Shown: one piece after another, positions 1-7,504 of the stretch
Position numbering within the stretch: the stretch's first letter is position 1
Layout: each line of letters begins with the position of its first letter
Assembly (NCBI GenBank): GCA_963774305.1
Contig: CAVZEM010000009.1
Location: 62,001-126,000, forward strand
Direction: 5' to 3'
Length of the DNA stretch: 64,000 bases
From: DASUPK01 sp963774305
GTDB taxonomy: Bacteria > Actinomycetota > Thermoleophilia > Solirubrobacterales > 70-9
The notes under the pieces: generated by a model
What the model saw: the letters and a program-made list of their open reading frames with translations, nothing else
Database searches by the model: none
Told to the model about the DNA's origin: nothing
Position numbers and translations under genes: made by a program

Positions 1-534
1 GTCGTGATCGTCATCGCTGCGCCCGTCGCCGGTCGTGTGGCCGACCGGATCGGGTCGCGGCTGCCCATGGTCCTGGGGCTTGTCATCACGTCCGTCTCCC
101 TCTACCTGTTCTCCCGAATGGACGCCGCGACCACCTACAACGACCTGCTCCCTGCATGGATCCTGCTCGGGATCGGCATCGGAATCACGATGTCCCCTAT
201 GTCGACGGCGGCCATGAACGCGGTCGCCGTGGACAAGGCCGGCGTCGCCTCCGGCACCCTCCAGATGTTCCGGATGATGGGCGGCACCATCGGTGTCGCC
301 GCCACCGGGGCGATCTTTCAATCGAAGCTCGGCGCCTTCAACCCGGCCACGCTGGCGAGCGGGGGAGTGGCGGAGGCGACGAAGTTCACCGATGCGCTCG
401 GCGCCGCGATGGCGTTGGGAGCCGGGCTGACGATCGTCGGCGCAGCCGTCGCTGCCCTGGTGATCCGGGGCAAGCCGAAGCACGAACTCTCGGCCCACGG
501 CGGGCCGGAATTGCCCAGGGCCGCGGCTCTCTAG
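1..534 (+). CDS. MFS drug/H+ antiporter, DHA2 (EmrB/QacA) type, C-terminal part
   Basis: The reading frame is open from base 1, so the gene begins upstream of the window; 177 residues remain. It is hydrophobic, with about four to five membrane spans and a short charged tail. The segment GVASGTLQMFRMMGGTIGV matches the late helices of 14-helix proton-driven exporters. It is clearly paralogous to the complete exporter at 1125-2657: both carry MSPMSTAAMNAV, GVASG and GVAATGAIFQ in the same order. The family exports drugs or lipophilic compounds across the cytoplasmic membrane; the substrate cannot be told. It is followed by a CRP-like dyad and the marR gene. Confidence 0.85.
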   Translation, partial: VVIVIAAPVAGRVADRIGSRLPMVLGLVITSVSLYLFSRMDAATTYNDLLPAWILLGIGIGITMSPMSTAAMNAVAVDKAGVASGTLQMFRMMGGTIGVAATGAIFQSKLGAFNPATLASGGVAEATKFTDALGAAMALGAGLTIVGAAVAALVIRGKPKHELSAHGGPELPRAAAL

Positions 535-555
535 CCGTCACGTGTCGCCGGGCAG

Positions 556-571
556 TGTGACCCTTGTCACA
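556..571. promoter_or_regulatory. CRP/FNR-family dyad
   Basis: TGTGA, six bases, TCACA: a perfect match to the consensus half-site arrangement recognised by CRP-family regulators, including actinobacterial GlxR/Crp proteins. It lies 47 bases before the marR ATG and just after the first exporter's stop. The match is seen in the sequence; binding is inference. Confidence 0.5.
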
Positions 572-586
572 GATCGTTGCGGTTTC

Positions 587-614
587 GAAAAGGTTGCAAG
601 CGTGTAACCTTTTC
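587..614. promoter_or_regulatory. Probable MarR operator
   Basis: GAAAAGGTT (587-595) and AACCTTTTC (606-614) form a perfect 9-base inverted repeat around a 10-base spacer, ending 4 bases before the marR ATG. MarR-family proteins usually bind such dyads in their own promoters, so autorepression of the marR-exporter operon is the likely role. The dyad would be coding under the alternative TTG start at 577, which argues for the ATG at 619. Confidence 0.6.
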
Positions 615-618
615 TCAT

Positions 619-1128
619 ATGGAAGCAGCGACGAGAGAACGGAAGAGCCCGCAGGGCCATCGAGACCTGGCCCTCAAGCTGAGCGCCCTGGTCGTTCGCT
701 GCATGGGCCCCCGCGGCAACGAGGTCTTCCGGGTGATCGACGAGAGCGGCCTGACCTTCGCCCAGATGAAGGTGCTGGTCGAACTCCAGGTCCCCGACGA
801 GGAGTCCCGGACGGTCACTGCGGTCTCCGAGGAGCTCGGCATCTCCGTCGCGTCGGCCAGCCGCGCCACCGACGGGCTGGTGCGAAAGAAGCTGGCGACG
901 CGGGTCGAGGACGCCAACGACCGTCGCGTCAGGCGGCTCACCCTCACTCCGAAGGGACGCCGTCTGGCCGACCGGATCATCTCCGCGCGCCTGGCGACCC
1001 TCGAGGACTTCACGGCCTCGCTGGAGCCCGCTGAGAGACAGAAGCTTGAGTCGGCCCTCAATGCGCTCCTGGAGCGCCCCGAGATCGCCGCGATCTACAG
1101 CAATCATGAGAGGAAGGTCAGCCGATGA
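619..1128 (+). CDS. MarR family transcriptional regulator
   Basis: A 169-residue winged-helix regulator of usual family length. The recognition region reads ELGISVASASRATDGLVRK, followed by the wing segment RRVRRLTLTPKGRRLADRI, both typical of MarR. The ATG at 619 is preferred over an in-frame TTG at 577 because the longer form would run through the operator-like dyad. The stop codon overlaps the start of the exporter gene by four bases (ATGA), so the two are co-translated. The likely role is repression of its own operon, relieved by a toxic or phenolic ligand, with export by the downstream gene. The ligand cannot be predicted. Confidence 0.88.
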   Translation: MEAATRERKSPQGHRDLALKLSALVVRCMGPRGNEVFRVIDESGLTFAQMKVLVELQVPDEESRTVTAVSEELGISVASASRATDGLVRKKLATRVEDANDRRVRRLTLTPKGRRLADRIISARLATLEDFTASLEPAERQKLESALNALLERPEIAAIYSNHERKVSR

Positions 1129-2657
1129 CCCGATACCGGCACCTGATCACCGACGACAACCGCAAGTGGTGGACGCTCGGAGCGATGTGCTTCGCGCTCT
1201 TCATGGTGATGCTCGACAACACCGTCGTGAACGTCGCCCTGCCGTCGATCCAGCGCGATCTGCACGCGCAGATCTCGTCGCTGGAGTGGGTCATCAACGG
1301 CTACACGCTCACCTTCGCCGTCCTGATCGCGACCGGCGGCCGCCTGGGTGACGTCTTCGGCCGCAGGCTGATGTTCCTGGCCGGAGTGATCATCTTCGCG
1401 ATCACGTCCGCGACGGCCGGAATCGCTCAGGACCCGGCGATGCTGATCGGCAGCCGCGCGATCCAGGGCATCGGGGCCGCGCTGATGATGCCGGCGACGC
1501 TCTCGATCATCACCAACACCTTCCCCGCCGCCGAACGAGGCAGGGCGATCGGCATCTGGGCCGGCGTATCCGCGCTGGCGCTTTCGATTGGTCCCGTCGT
1601 CGGCGGCGCACTGACGGAGTACGTGAGCTGGCGCGCGATCTTCTTCATCAACCTCCCGGTCGCGGTCGGCGCGGTGGCGGCCACGGTGTTCGCCGTGCGC
1701 GAGTCGCGCGACGAGACGATCGACCGGCGAGTGGACTACCCGGGCATAGTTGCTCTGACCGCCAGCCTGACGGCGATCGTGCTGGCCCTGATCGAGGGCA
1801 ACAGCTGGGGCTGGACCTCCACCTCGATCCTCTCGCTCCTGGCCGGCGGCCTGGTTGGCCTGGCGATCTTCGTCGCGATCGAGCTCCGGGTCTCGGCCCC
1901 GATGGTCGAGTTCGCGCTCTTCAAGACGCGCCAGTTCATCGGCTCCAACCTGGTGGCCTTCATCATCACCTTCGCCATGATGGGCACGTTCTTCTTCATG
2001 GCCCTCTACATGCAGGACATCCTGGGCTACAGCGCTCTCGAGGCCGGGGTGAGATTCCTGCCGACCACGATCGTGATCGCGGTCATCGCACCGATCTCCG
2101 GGCGGCTCGCCGACAGGCTTGGGCCCGCGACGCCGATGAGCGCCGGACTGGCGGTGCTCGCCGTCTCGATGTTCATGTTCGCCGGTATCAACACGGGCAC
2201 GACCTACGCCGGGCTGATCATCCCGTTCGTCCTGATGGGAATCGGGATCGCGCTGGTGATGTCGCCGATGTCGACCGCCGCGATGAACGCCGTCAGCGTT
2301 CAGAAGTCCGGCGTCGCCTCCGGCGTCCTGCAGATGTCGCGGATGATCGGCGCATCGGTGGGCGTCGCGGCGACCGGCGCGATCTTCCAGGCCCAGCTCG
2401 GTTCGGGATTCGATCCGGCAGCCCTGGCGACAGCGCCCGAGCAGGCACGGGCAACCTTCGTCGACGCCCTCTCCAGCGCGATGCTGTTGGCAGGGTTCGT
2501 CGTGGTCGCCGGTTTGGTCGTCTCCGTGACGCTGGTGCGCGGCGCTCGCGCGAACCGGGCCGACACGCACGCGGCGGCCGAGGAGAGCGTTGCCGCGGTG
2601 CCGGAGGCCACGGTGGCACCAGCACCAACGGCCGCCACAAGAACCGCGGCCGCATAG
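1125..2657 (+). CDS. MFS drug/H+ antiporter, DHA2 (EmrB/QacA) type
   Basis: 510 residues with about 14 predicted membrane helices. The first helix carries the DHA2 signature DNTVVNVALPSI (residues 31-42); motif A, GGRLGDVFGRR, is at 71-81; a motif C-like GPVVGG follows helix 5. The C-terminal tail after the last helix is Ala/Thr/Pro-rich and probably disordered. It starts inside the marR stop codon (ATGA). The fold and motifs indicate proton-coupled export of hydrophobic compounds. The last third is strongly similar to the gene at 1-534, so a local duplication around marR is likely. It ends 15 bases before the oppositely oriented bioD. Confidence 0.93.
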   Translation: MTRYRHLITDDNRKWWTLGAMCFALFMVMLDNTVVNVALPSIQRDLHAQISSLEWVINGYTLTFAVLIATGGRLGDVFGRRLMFLAGVIIFAITSATAGIAQDPAMLIGSRAIQGIGAALMMPATLSIITNTFPAAERGRAIGIWAGVSALALSIGPVVGGALTEYVSWRAIFFINLPVAVGAVAATVFAVRESRDETIDRRVDYPGIVALTASLTAIVLALIEGNSWGWTSTSILSLLAGGLVGLAIFVAIELRVSAPMVEFALFKTRQFIGSNLVAFIITFAMMGTFFFMALYMQDILGYSALEAGVRFLPTTIVIAVIAPISGRLADRLGPATPMSAGLAVLAVSMFMFAGINTGTTYAGLIIPFVLMGIGIALVMSPMSTAAMNAVSVQKSGVASGVLQMSRMIGASVGVAATGAIFQAQLGSGFDPAALATAPEQARATFVDALSSAMLLAGFVVVAGLVVSVTLVRGARANRADTHAAAEESVAAVPEATVAPAPTAATRTAAA

Positions 2658-2672
2658 ACCCGCCGATGCTCG

Positions 2673-3395
2673 CTAGGCCGCACGCAGGCTACTGGCGGCC
2701 CGGGGCGACCCCACCGCGACGCTGAGGGTGGGCCAGGACGCAGGGTTTGTCAGGTCGAGGCGTGGCAGCGTTTCGACCGAGACGCCCCCGAGTTCGGCGA
2801 TCGTCTCCAAATTCGAGGTCTCCATCGTGGAGGGCTCGGCGGGCCAGGGCGTGAGCACGACGCAGGCCACCTCCAACCCCGTCGCGCGCACCGACTGGAC
2901 GGTCAGCAGCGTGTGATTGATCGTTCCCAAACCCGGTGAGGCGACGACCACCACCGGGAGTGCCACGTCCCGGGCGAGGTCCCGGACGAGGTAGTCGGCG
3001 GTGAGCGGCACCAGGAAGCCGCCGACTCCCTCGCAGACCAGGAGGTCCGCGTCCTCGGTGGCTTCCAGAGCTGCCCCCCGGAGACGATCCGGATCGATGC
3101 GTTCGCCCGCGAGCTCGGCCGCCAGGTGGGGCGAGACGGACGGTCCGTAGCGGTAGGGAGCGACCAGCTCGTCGCCCTGCTTCGAGCCGGCGGCGAGCCG
3201 CAGCAGGGCGTGGTCCGGAAGCTCCGGAGCGCTGTCCCAGGTCTCAGGTCGGAGGGGGCGGTCGTCCAGACCGCTGACCGCCGGCTTGAACACAGCGACC
3301 CGGTCGCCCCTCGTCCGCGCGGCGTTGGCGATCACCGACGCGACGACGGTCTTGCCGACCTCGGTGCCCGTGCCGGTGACGAAGAGGCCTCGCAT
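2673..3395 (-). CDS. bioD: Dethiobiotin synthetase
   Basis: 240 residues, usual length for BioD. It begins with GLFVTGTGTEVGKT, the P-loop of the family (residues 3-16), and has the downstream CEGVGGFLVPL segment that lines the substrate pocket. The enzyme makes dethiobiotin from 7,8-diaminopelargonate, CO2 and ATP, the penultimate step of biotin synthesis, in the cytoplasm. It is the last gene of a bioB-bioF-bioD operon, only two bases behind bioF. No bioA is present in the window to supply its substrate. Confidence 0.95.
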   Translation of the reverse strand: MRGLFVTGTGTEVGKTVVASVIANAARTRGDRVAVFKPAVSGLDDRPLRPETWDSAPELPDHALLRLAAGSKQGDELVAPYRYGPSVSPHLAAELAGERIDPDRLRGAALEATEDADLLVCEGVGGFLVPLTADYLVRDLARDVALPVVVVASPGLGTINHTLLTVQSVRATGLEVACVVLTPWPAEPSTMETSNLETIAELGGVSVETLPRLDLTNPASWPTLSVAVGSPRAASSLRAA

Positions 3396-3397
3396 CG

Positions 3398-4621
3398 TCA
3401 GGCGGCCTCGTGGAGCTCCGTGGGCGCGACGGTCACTGTGGGCCCGGCCTCAGCGGCCGGCCCGAGGCCGAGGTCGCGCGCGGCGGCGGCGATCTGCCGA
3501 GCGGCGTGTCGGAGATCCCCAACGCGGTGCGTCGCCATGACCGTCAGCCGGAGGCGGCAGGTACCGGGCGGGACGGTGGGCGGCCGGATCGCCTGCGCGA
3601 AGATCCCCTCCTCGAGGAGCCGCTCGCAGAGCGCCATCGCGTCGTCGGCCTCGCCGATCACGAGCGGGACGATCTGGGTGTTCGAGCCGATCGGCTCCAG
3701 ACCCTCGGAGTGCAGGCCCCGGCGTAGGGCGACGGCGTTCGCCCGCAGCCGCTCGACTCGCTTGGGGCTCTCGGCCAGCAGCTCCAGAGCTGCGGAGGCC
3801 GCCGCGACGGCAGGCGGAGGCGGGGCGGTGGAGAAGATGAACGGGCGCGCCGTGTTGACGAGGTAGTCCGTCATCTCCCGTGAGCCGCAGACGTAGGCGC
3901 CGTACCCGCCCAGCGACTTGCCGAGGGTGCCGACGATCAGGTCGACCTCGCCGGTGAGGCCCGCCGCGGCCACCGATCCGCGTCCTTGAGGGCCGAGGCA
4001 ACCCGTGGCATGTGCCTCGTCCACCATCAGACGGCAGTCGTGGCGCCTCGCCAGGATCGCGAGCTCGCCCAGCGGGGCGATGTCACCGTCCATCGAGAAG
4101 ACCCCGTCGGTGACGATCAGCGCTCCGCGTCCGCCGGCGCGGCGCAGGCCCCATTCGAGGTGCTCGGTGTCGCAGTGGCGGTAGACGAAGGTCTCCGCCC
4201 TGGCAAGGCGGCAGCCGTCGATGATGCTCGCATGGTTGAGCTCGTCCGAGAAGACGACCTCATCGCGGGGCGCCAGCGCCGCGATCGCGCCGGTGTTCGC
4301 CAGATACCCCGAGCCGAACAGGAGCGCGGCCTCGGTGCCCTCGAACTCCGCCAGGCGGGCCTCCAGGTCGGTGTGGATCGACATCGATCCCGAGATCAGC
4401 CGCGAGGCGCCTGAGCTCGTTCCCAGGCCGAGCGCGGCATCGGCCGCTGCGCGACGCAGCCGCGGATGGTCCGCCAGCCCGAGGTAGTTGTTGGAGCAGA
4501 GCAGCAGCACCGGCCGGCCGTCGAGCATCACCTCGGGGCCCTGCGGGCCGTCGACGACGCGAAGCCTGCGGCGGAGCCCGCTCGATTCGAGCTCTTCGAG
4601 GCGCTGGTGGAGGTCCGGCAC
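3398..4621 (-). CDS. bioF: 8-amino-7-oxononanoate synthase (KAPA synthase)
   Basis: 407 residues of the alpha-oxoamine synthase family. Fold-type I PLP features are visible: SNNYLGL near residue 43, DEAHATG at 201-207 (PLP-contacting Asp and His), and GTLGKSLGG with the Schiff-base lysine at about 235. It condenses pimeloyl-ACP/CoA with alanine to give KAPA. The start is GTG, sharing one base with the bioB stop codon, so translation is coupled. Members of this family also make other alpha-oxoamines, but the setting between bioB and bioD settles the role. Confidence 0.94.
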   Translation of the reverse strand: MPDLHQRLEELESSGLRRRLRVVDGPQGPEVMLDGRPVLLLCSNNYLGLADHPRLRRAAADAALGLGTSSGASRLISGSMSIHTDLEARLAEFEGTEAALLFGSGYLANTGAIAALAPRDEVVFSDELNHASIIDGCRLARAETFVYRHCDTEHLEWGLRRAGGRGALIVTDGVFSMDGDIAPLGELAILARRHDCRLMVDEAHATGCLGPQGRGSVAAAGLTGEVDLIVGTLGKSLGGYGAYVCGSREMTDYLVNTARPFIFSTAPPPPAVAAASAALELLAESPKRVERLRANAVALRRGLHSEGLEPIGSNTQIVPLVIGEADDAMALCERLLEEGIFAQAIRPPTVPPGTCRLRLTVMATHRVGDLRHAARQIAAAARDLGLGPAAEAGPTVTVAPTELHEAA

Positions 4622-5757
4622 TAGTCGCCCCAGCCGGCGGGCTCCGGGTATGCCGGGACCTTTCCCTTCTTCTTGACGACCCGGAGCTGGGTGGACGGAT
4701 CCCAGAAGTTCGCCTCGGCCTGGCGATCGATCAGCTCGTCGATCGGGGTCTCCGGCGTCTCGCCCTCGAGCCAGCCGGAGCGGTTGTCGGGCCGAGGGTT
4801 GGCGCCGTTATCGGGCTGCCTCGCCACGTTCAGGCCGAGCTCCTCGAACATCTCCCGGTCCTCGGCCGGCTCGACCCCGAGGGTGGTGAGGAAGTTGCCC
4901 ATCATCACGCCGTTCAGCCCCGCCTTGACTGCGAGCGGCGCCAGGTCCTGCAGGTTCTCGACCCGGCCGCCGCAGAGGCGGAAGAGCGCGTCGGGCAGGA
5001 TCAGCCGGAAGATCGCCACCCACTTGACGACGTCCCACGGGTCCATCAGCTCGTGGTCGCCGAACTTCGTCCCAAGACGTGGATTGAGCAGGTTGATCGG
5101 CACGGAGTCCGGGTTGATCTCGGCGAGCTCGAATGCCATCTCGACCCGCTGCTCCGGCGACTCCCCCAGGTTGAGGATGCCGCCGACGCAGGTCTCGAGC
5201 CCGGCCTCCTTCACCGCGTCGATCGTGCGCACCCTGCCCTCGTACCGGACGGTGGTCGAGACCTCCGGGTAGTACGAGCGCGAGGACTCGACGTTGTGGT
5301 GGACGCGCTGGATGCCTGCGTCCTTGAGCTGCCGCGCCCGGTCCGCCGACATGTGGCCGATCGAGGCGCAGCGCTTCAGATTGGTGTGCTCGGAGACGAG
5401 CCGAGCGCCCTCGAGGACCCTGGCGAAGTCGCGCTTCGAGAGGCCCTGTCCCTGCGTGACCATGCAGAAGCGGTGGGCGCCGGCGGCCTCCGCCGCCTTC
5501 GCGTGCTCGAGGATCTGGTCCGGCTCCATCATCGCGTGCATCGGCGTGTCCGCCTCGGCGTAGCGTGACTGGGCACAGAAGCCGCAGTCCTCCGCGCAGC
5601 CGCCCGACTTGGCGTTGACCAGCGAGCACATGTCCGTCGAGTCCCCGAAGCGGTCCTGGCGTACCTCCCAGGCGCGCTCGACCAGAGCGCCGATCTCCTC
5701 GTGGTCGGTGAGGGCGCCGAGCTCGAGCGCCTCTTCGAAGCTGATCAGTGGTGGCAT
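4621..5757 (-). CDS. bioB: Biotin synthase (radical SAM)
   Basis: 378 residues from the ATG at 5757. The radical-SAM cluster motif CAEDCGFC (cysteines at about 54, 58 and 61) is present with the BioB context KSGGC before it and AQSRY after it. The enzyme inserts sulfur into dethiobiotin using an additional Fe-S cluster. The frame is open further upstream, but that stretch runs into a repeat element and lacks family similarity; an AT-rich -10-like segment sits just before 5757, supporting this start. First gene of the biotin operon. The C-terminal tail (GWLEGETPETPIDELI onward) is longer than in enteric BioB, as is common in actinobacteria. Confidence 0.95.
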   Translation of the reverse strand: MPPLISFEEALELGALTDHEEIGALVERAWEVRQDRFGDSTDMCSLVNAKSGGCAEDCGFCAQSRYAEADTPMHAMMEPDQILEHAKAAEAAGAHRFCMVTQGQGLSKRDFARVLEGARLVSEHTNLKRCASIGHMSADRARQLKDAGIQRVHHNVESSRSYYPEVSTTVRYEGRVRTIDAVKEAGLETCVGGILNLGESPEQRVEMAFELAEINPDSVPINLLNPRLGTKFGDHELMDPWDVVKWVAIFRLILPDALFRLCGGRVENLQDLAPLAVKAGLNGVMMGNFLTTLGVEPAEDREMFEELGLNVARQPDNGANPRPDNRSGWLEGETPETPIDELIDRQAEANFWDPSTQLRVVKKKGKVPAYPEPAGWGD

Positions 5758-5763
5758 GCCCGA

Positions 5764-5772
5764 AAATTTATG
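5764..5772 (-). promoter_or_regulatory. Possible -10 element of bioB
   Basis: On the minus strand CATAAATTT lies about 7 bases before the bioB ATG, an AT-rich island in GC-rich surroundings. That spacing would give a nearly leaderless bioB transcript. No convincing -35 or BioQ/BirA-type operator was seen. Confidence 0.35.
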
Positions 5773-5790
5773 AATGGCTCCGGACGACCC

Positions 5791-5886
5791 GGCTTCACCA
5801 TCAGGTCGCGGCCACAAGCGGCCGCCCACCACAAGTCGCGGCGGCTACGCTGCCGCTCCGAAGTGCAGCGGCCTGGTGGCCGCTAG
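5791..5886. repeat. Structured intergenic repeat, copy A
   Basis: First of three ~97-base copies (others at 7407-7504 and 59960-60057), same orientation. Outer arms GCGGCCAC (5808-5815) and GTGGCCGC (5876-5883) pair. A middle hairpin GGCGGC-TAC-GCTGCC and a right-hand hairpin around the loop GAAGT lie between them; the right stem has one mismatch here. The right edge CTAG holds the stop codon of the cupin gene. The left edge lies in the bioB upstream region, so no plus-strand gene ends here. Function unknown. Confidence 0.85.
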
Positions 5887-6266
5887 TCCCAGCTGAAGTC
5901 CTGAACGATCTCCGCGTCGCCCTTGGCTCTCGGGCTGAACGCCAGCAGCACGAGATCGTCGTCTCCTGCCTCGAAGGCACGGATCACGTCAGGGGCGATT
6001 CGAATCGCATCGAACGGGCCTATGTCCTCCAACTCGTCATCGAGCTTCAGGCGGCCGGTCCCGGAGATGACGACGTAGATCTCCTCCATCTCGCCATGCT
6101 TGTGGGCGAAGGGCTGGCGCTGGCCGGCCTTCACCACCTGGTAGGAGATCCCGCTCGTCTCGGATTCCAGGTCCTCGTGCGCGAAGCGTGCCTCCAGGGA
6201 ATCGGAGACGCCGGCCTCTGCGGCCACATCCTTGACCTCGCGCAGGTTCTTGATCGTGTAGTCCAT
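5883..6266 (-). CDS. Cupin domain protein
   Basis: 127 residues, a single small beta-barrel. The first cupin motif is clear (HKHGEMEEIYVVISG: His55, His57, Glu61). In the second motif the usual metal-binding His is missing; the region reads APDVIRAFEAGDD. Such proteins bind metal or small ligands and act as isomerases, dioxygenases or sensors; the reaction cannot be assigned. The TAG stop lies inside repeat copy A. It is minus-strand like bioB, but the repeat separates them, so it probably forms its own unit. Confidence 0.75.
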   Translation of the reverse strand: MDYTIKNLREVKDVAAEAGVSDSLEARFAHEDLESETSGISYQVVKAGQRQPFAHKHGEMEEIYVVISGTGRLKLDDELEDIGPFDAIRIAPDVIRAFEAGDDDLVLLAFSPRAKGDAEIVQDFSWD

Positions 6267-6315
6267 GCCGGGAACTTACCGCGAGCCCTCCACGCCGAAA
6301 CCACGCGCCTAAGCT

Positions 6316-7419
6316 GTGGGCGTGCGTAGGGAGGGAACTGCGCTGTTGCTCGTCCTGTTCGCTTTCGCGGTCGCCGCGCCGCATGCGGCCGCCTGGTCGA
6401 TCCCCAAGTGGGTCGCGGCCACGGTTCCAAGCGATGACGAGCTGGCCGGGGCACGGGTGATCACCGGATTCTCGGGGCGTCACCCACCGAGGGTGCTGCG
6501 TCGCATGATCTCCTCCGGTCAGGTTGCGGGGGTGATCCTGTTCGACGGGAACGTGGGGAGCCGGAGTTCGGTGCGTCGCCTGACCTCCGAGCTTCAGGCC
6601 ATTCCGCGCCCGGCGTCGATGACCCAGCCCCTGCTGGTGACGGTCGACCAGGAGGGTGGTCTCGTCAAGCGGCTGCCGGGACCGCCGAAGCCCTCGGCCC
6701 GGGCGACCGGGGCTCGGGGCGCCGCTTTCGCGGAGCGCCTCGGCCGGGCGACGGGCCAGAGCCTGCGCTCGATGGGAGTGAACGCCGACCTCGCCCCGGT
6801 CCTCGATCTCGGCCGTCCGGGGCGCGCGATCGAGGGAGAGGGGCGGACCTTCGCCCGCACCCCGGCGGCGGTCTCCGAGACCGGTGTCGGTTTTGCGCGC
6901 GGCCTCGCGACGGGCGGAGTCGCGGCGACCGCGAAGCACTTCCCGGGACTGGGCGACGCCCGGATCAACACCGACAACGCCGTGCAGAAGATCCGGCTGC
7001 CCGCGGCGAAGCTGAGGAGTGCCGACGAGCAGCCGTTCGCCGCCTTCGCTCAGGCCGGCGGAGCGATGGTGATGCTGAGCACGGCGATCTACCCGGCGCT
7101 CTCCGGGAAGCCGGCGGCGCTCTCTCGCGCGATTGCCACCGGCGAGCTCCGCGACAGGCTCGCCTTCCCGGGCGTCTCCATCACCGACGCGCTCGGCTCG
7201 GTGTCCGCGCGGGCGGTCGGCGGCCCGGCCAAGACAGCCCTGGCCGCTGCGCGAGCCGGCACGGACCTCGTCCTGTTCACCGACGTCAGCGATGCGGCCA
7301 GGGCGCAGCGGGCGCTGGCCCGCGGACTCGCCAACGGCTCTCTGGATCGAGCGGAGTTCCAGGCGTCGGTTGACCGGGTGCTGGCGCTGCGTGCAGGAGC
7401 GGGACCGGCTTCGCCATAA
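6316..7419 (+). CDS. Secreted glycoside hydrolase family 3-like protein
   Basis: 367 residues from a GTG at 6316 (a second GTG at 6322 is possible). The N-terminus has two Arg, a hydrophobic core (LLLVLFAFAVAA) and an Ala-x-Ala site, a signal peptide for export. The GH3/NagZ core is visible: DQEGG at 111-115, KHFPG at 207-211 and the nucleophile region SITDALGS with Asp291. The NagZ acid/base loop, normally KHFPGHGD followed by DSH, is here GLGDARINTDN, so the His of the Asp-His dyad is absent. A role in cell-wall amino-sugar turnover is possible but activity is uncertain. The last residues and stop codon come from repeat copy B. Confidence 0.78.
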   Translation: MGVRREGTALLLVLFAFAVAAPHAAAWSIPKWVAATVPSDDELAGARVITGFSGRHPPRVLRRMISSGQVAGVILFDGNVGSRSSVRRLTSELQAIPRPASMTQPLLVTVDQEGGLVKRLPGPPKPSARATGARGAAFAERLGRATGQSLRSMGVNADLAPVLDLGRPGRAIEGEGRTFARTPAAVSETGVGFARGLATGGVAATAKHFPGLGDARINTDNAVQKIRLPAAKLRSADEQPFAAFAQAGGAMVMLSTAIYPALSGKPAALSRAIATGELRDRLAFPGVSITDALGSVSARAVGGPAKTALAAARAGTDLVLFTDVSDAARAQRALARGLANGSLDRAEFQASVDRVLALRAGAGPASP

Positions 7420-7504
7420 AGTCGCGGCCACGAGCGGCCGCCCCACATAAGTCGCTCCGGGCTTCGCCCTCCGCTCCGAAGTGGAGCGGCCTGGTGGCCG
7501 CTAG
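7407..7504. repeat. Structured intergenic repeat, copy B
   Basis: 98-base copy. The left edge GGCTTCGCCATAA gives the GH3-like gene its last residues and TAA stop; the right edge CTAG gives the sigma factor gene its TAG stop. Outer arms GCGGCCAC (7424-7431) and GTGGCCGC (7494-7501) pair perfectly. The middle hairpin is GGGC-TTC-GCCC; the right hairpin CCGCTCC-GAAGT-GGAGCGG is a perfect 7-base stem. It sits between two convergent genes and could act as a bidirectional 3'-end element, but there is no T-tract. Confidence 0.88.

Noticed and set aside
3126..3866. Plus-strand frames through the bioD-bioF region
   Set aside because: They are shadows of the minus-strand biotin genes, whose motifs are unmistakable.
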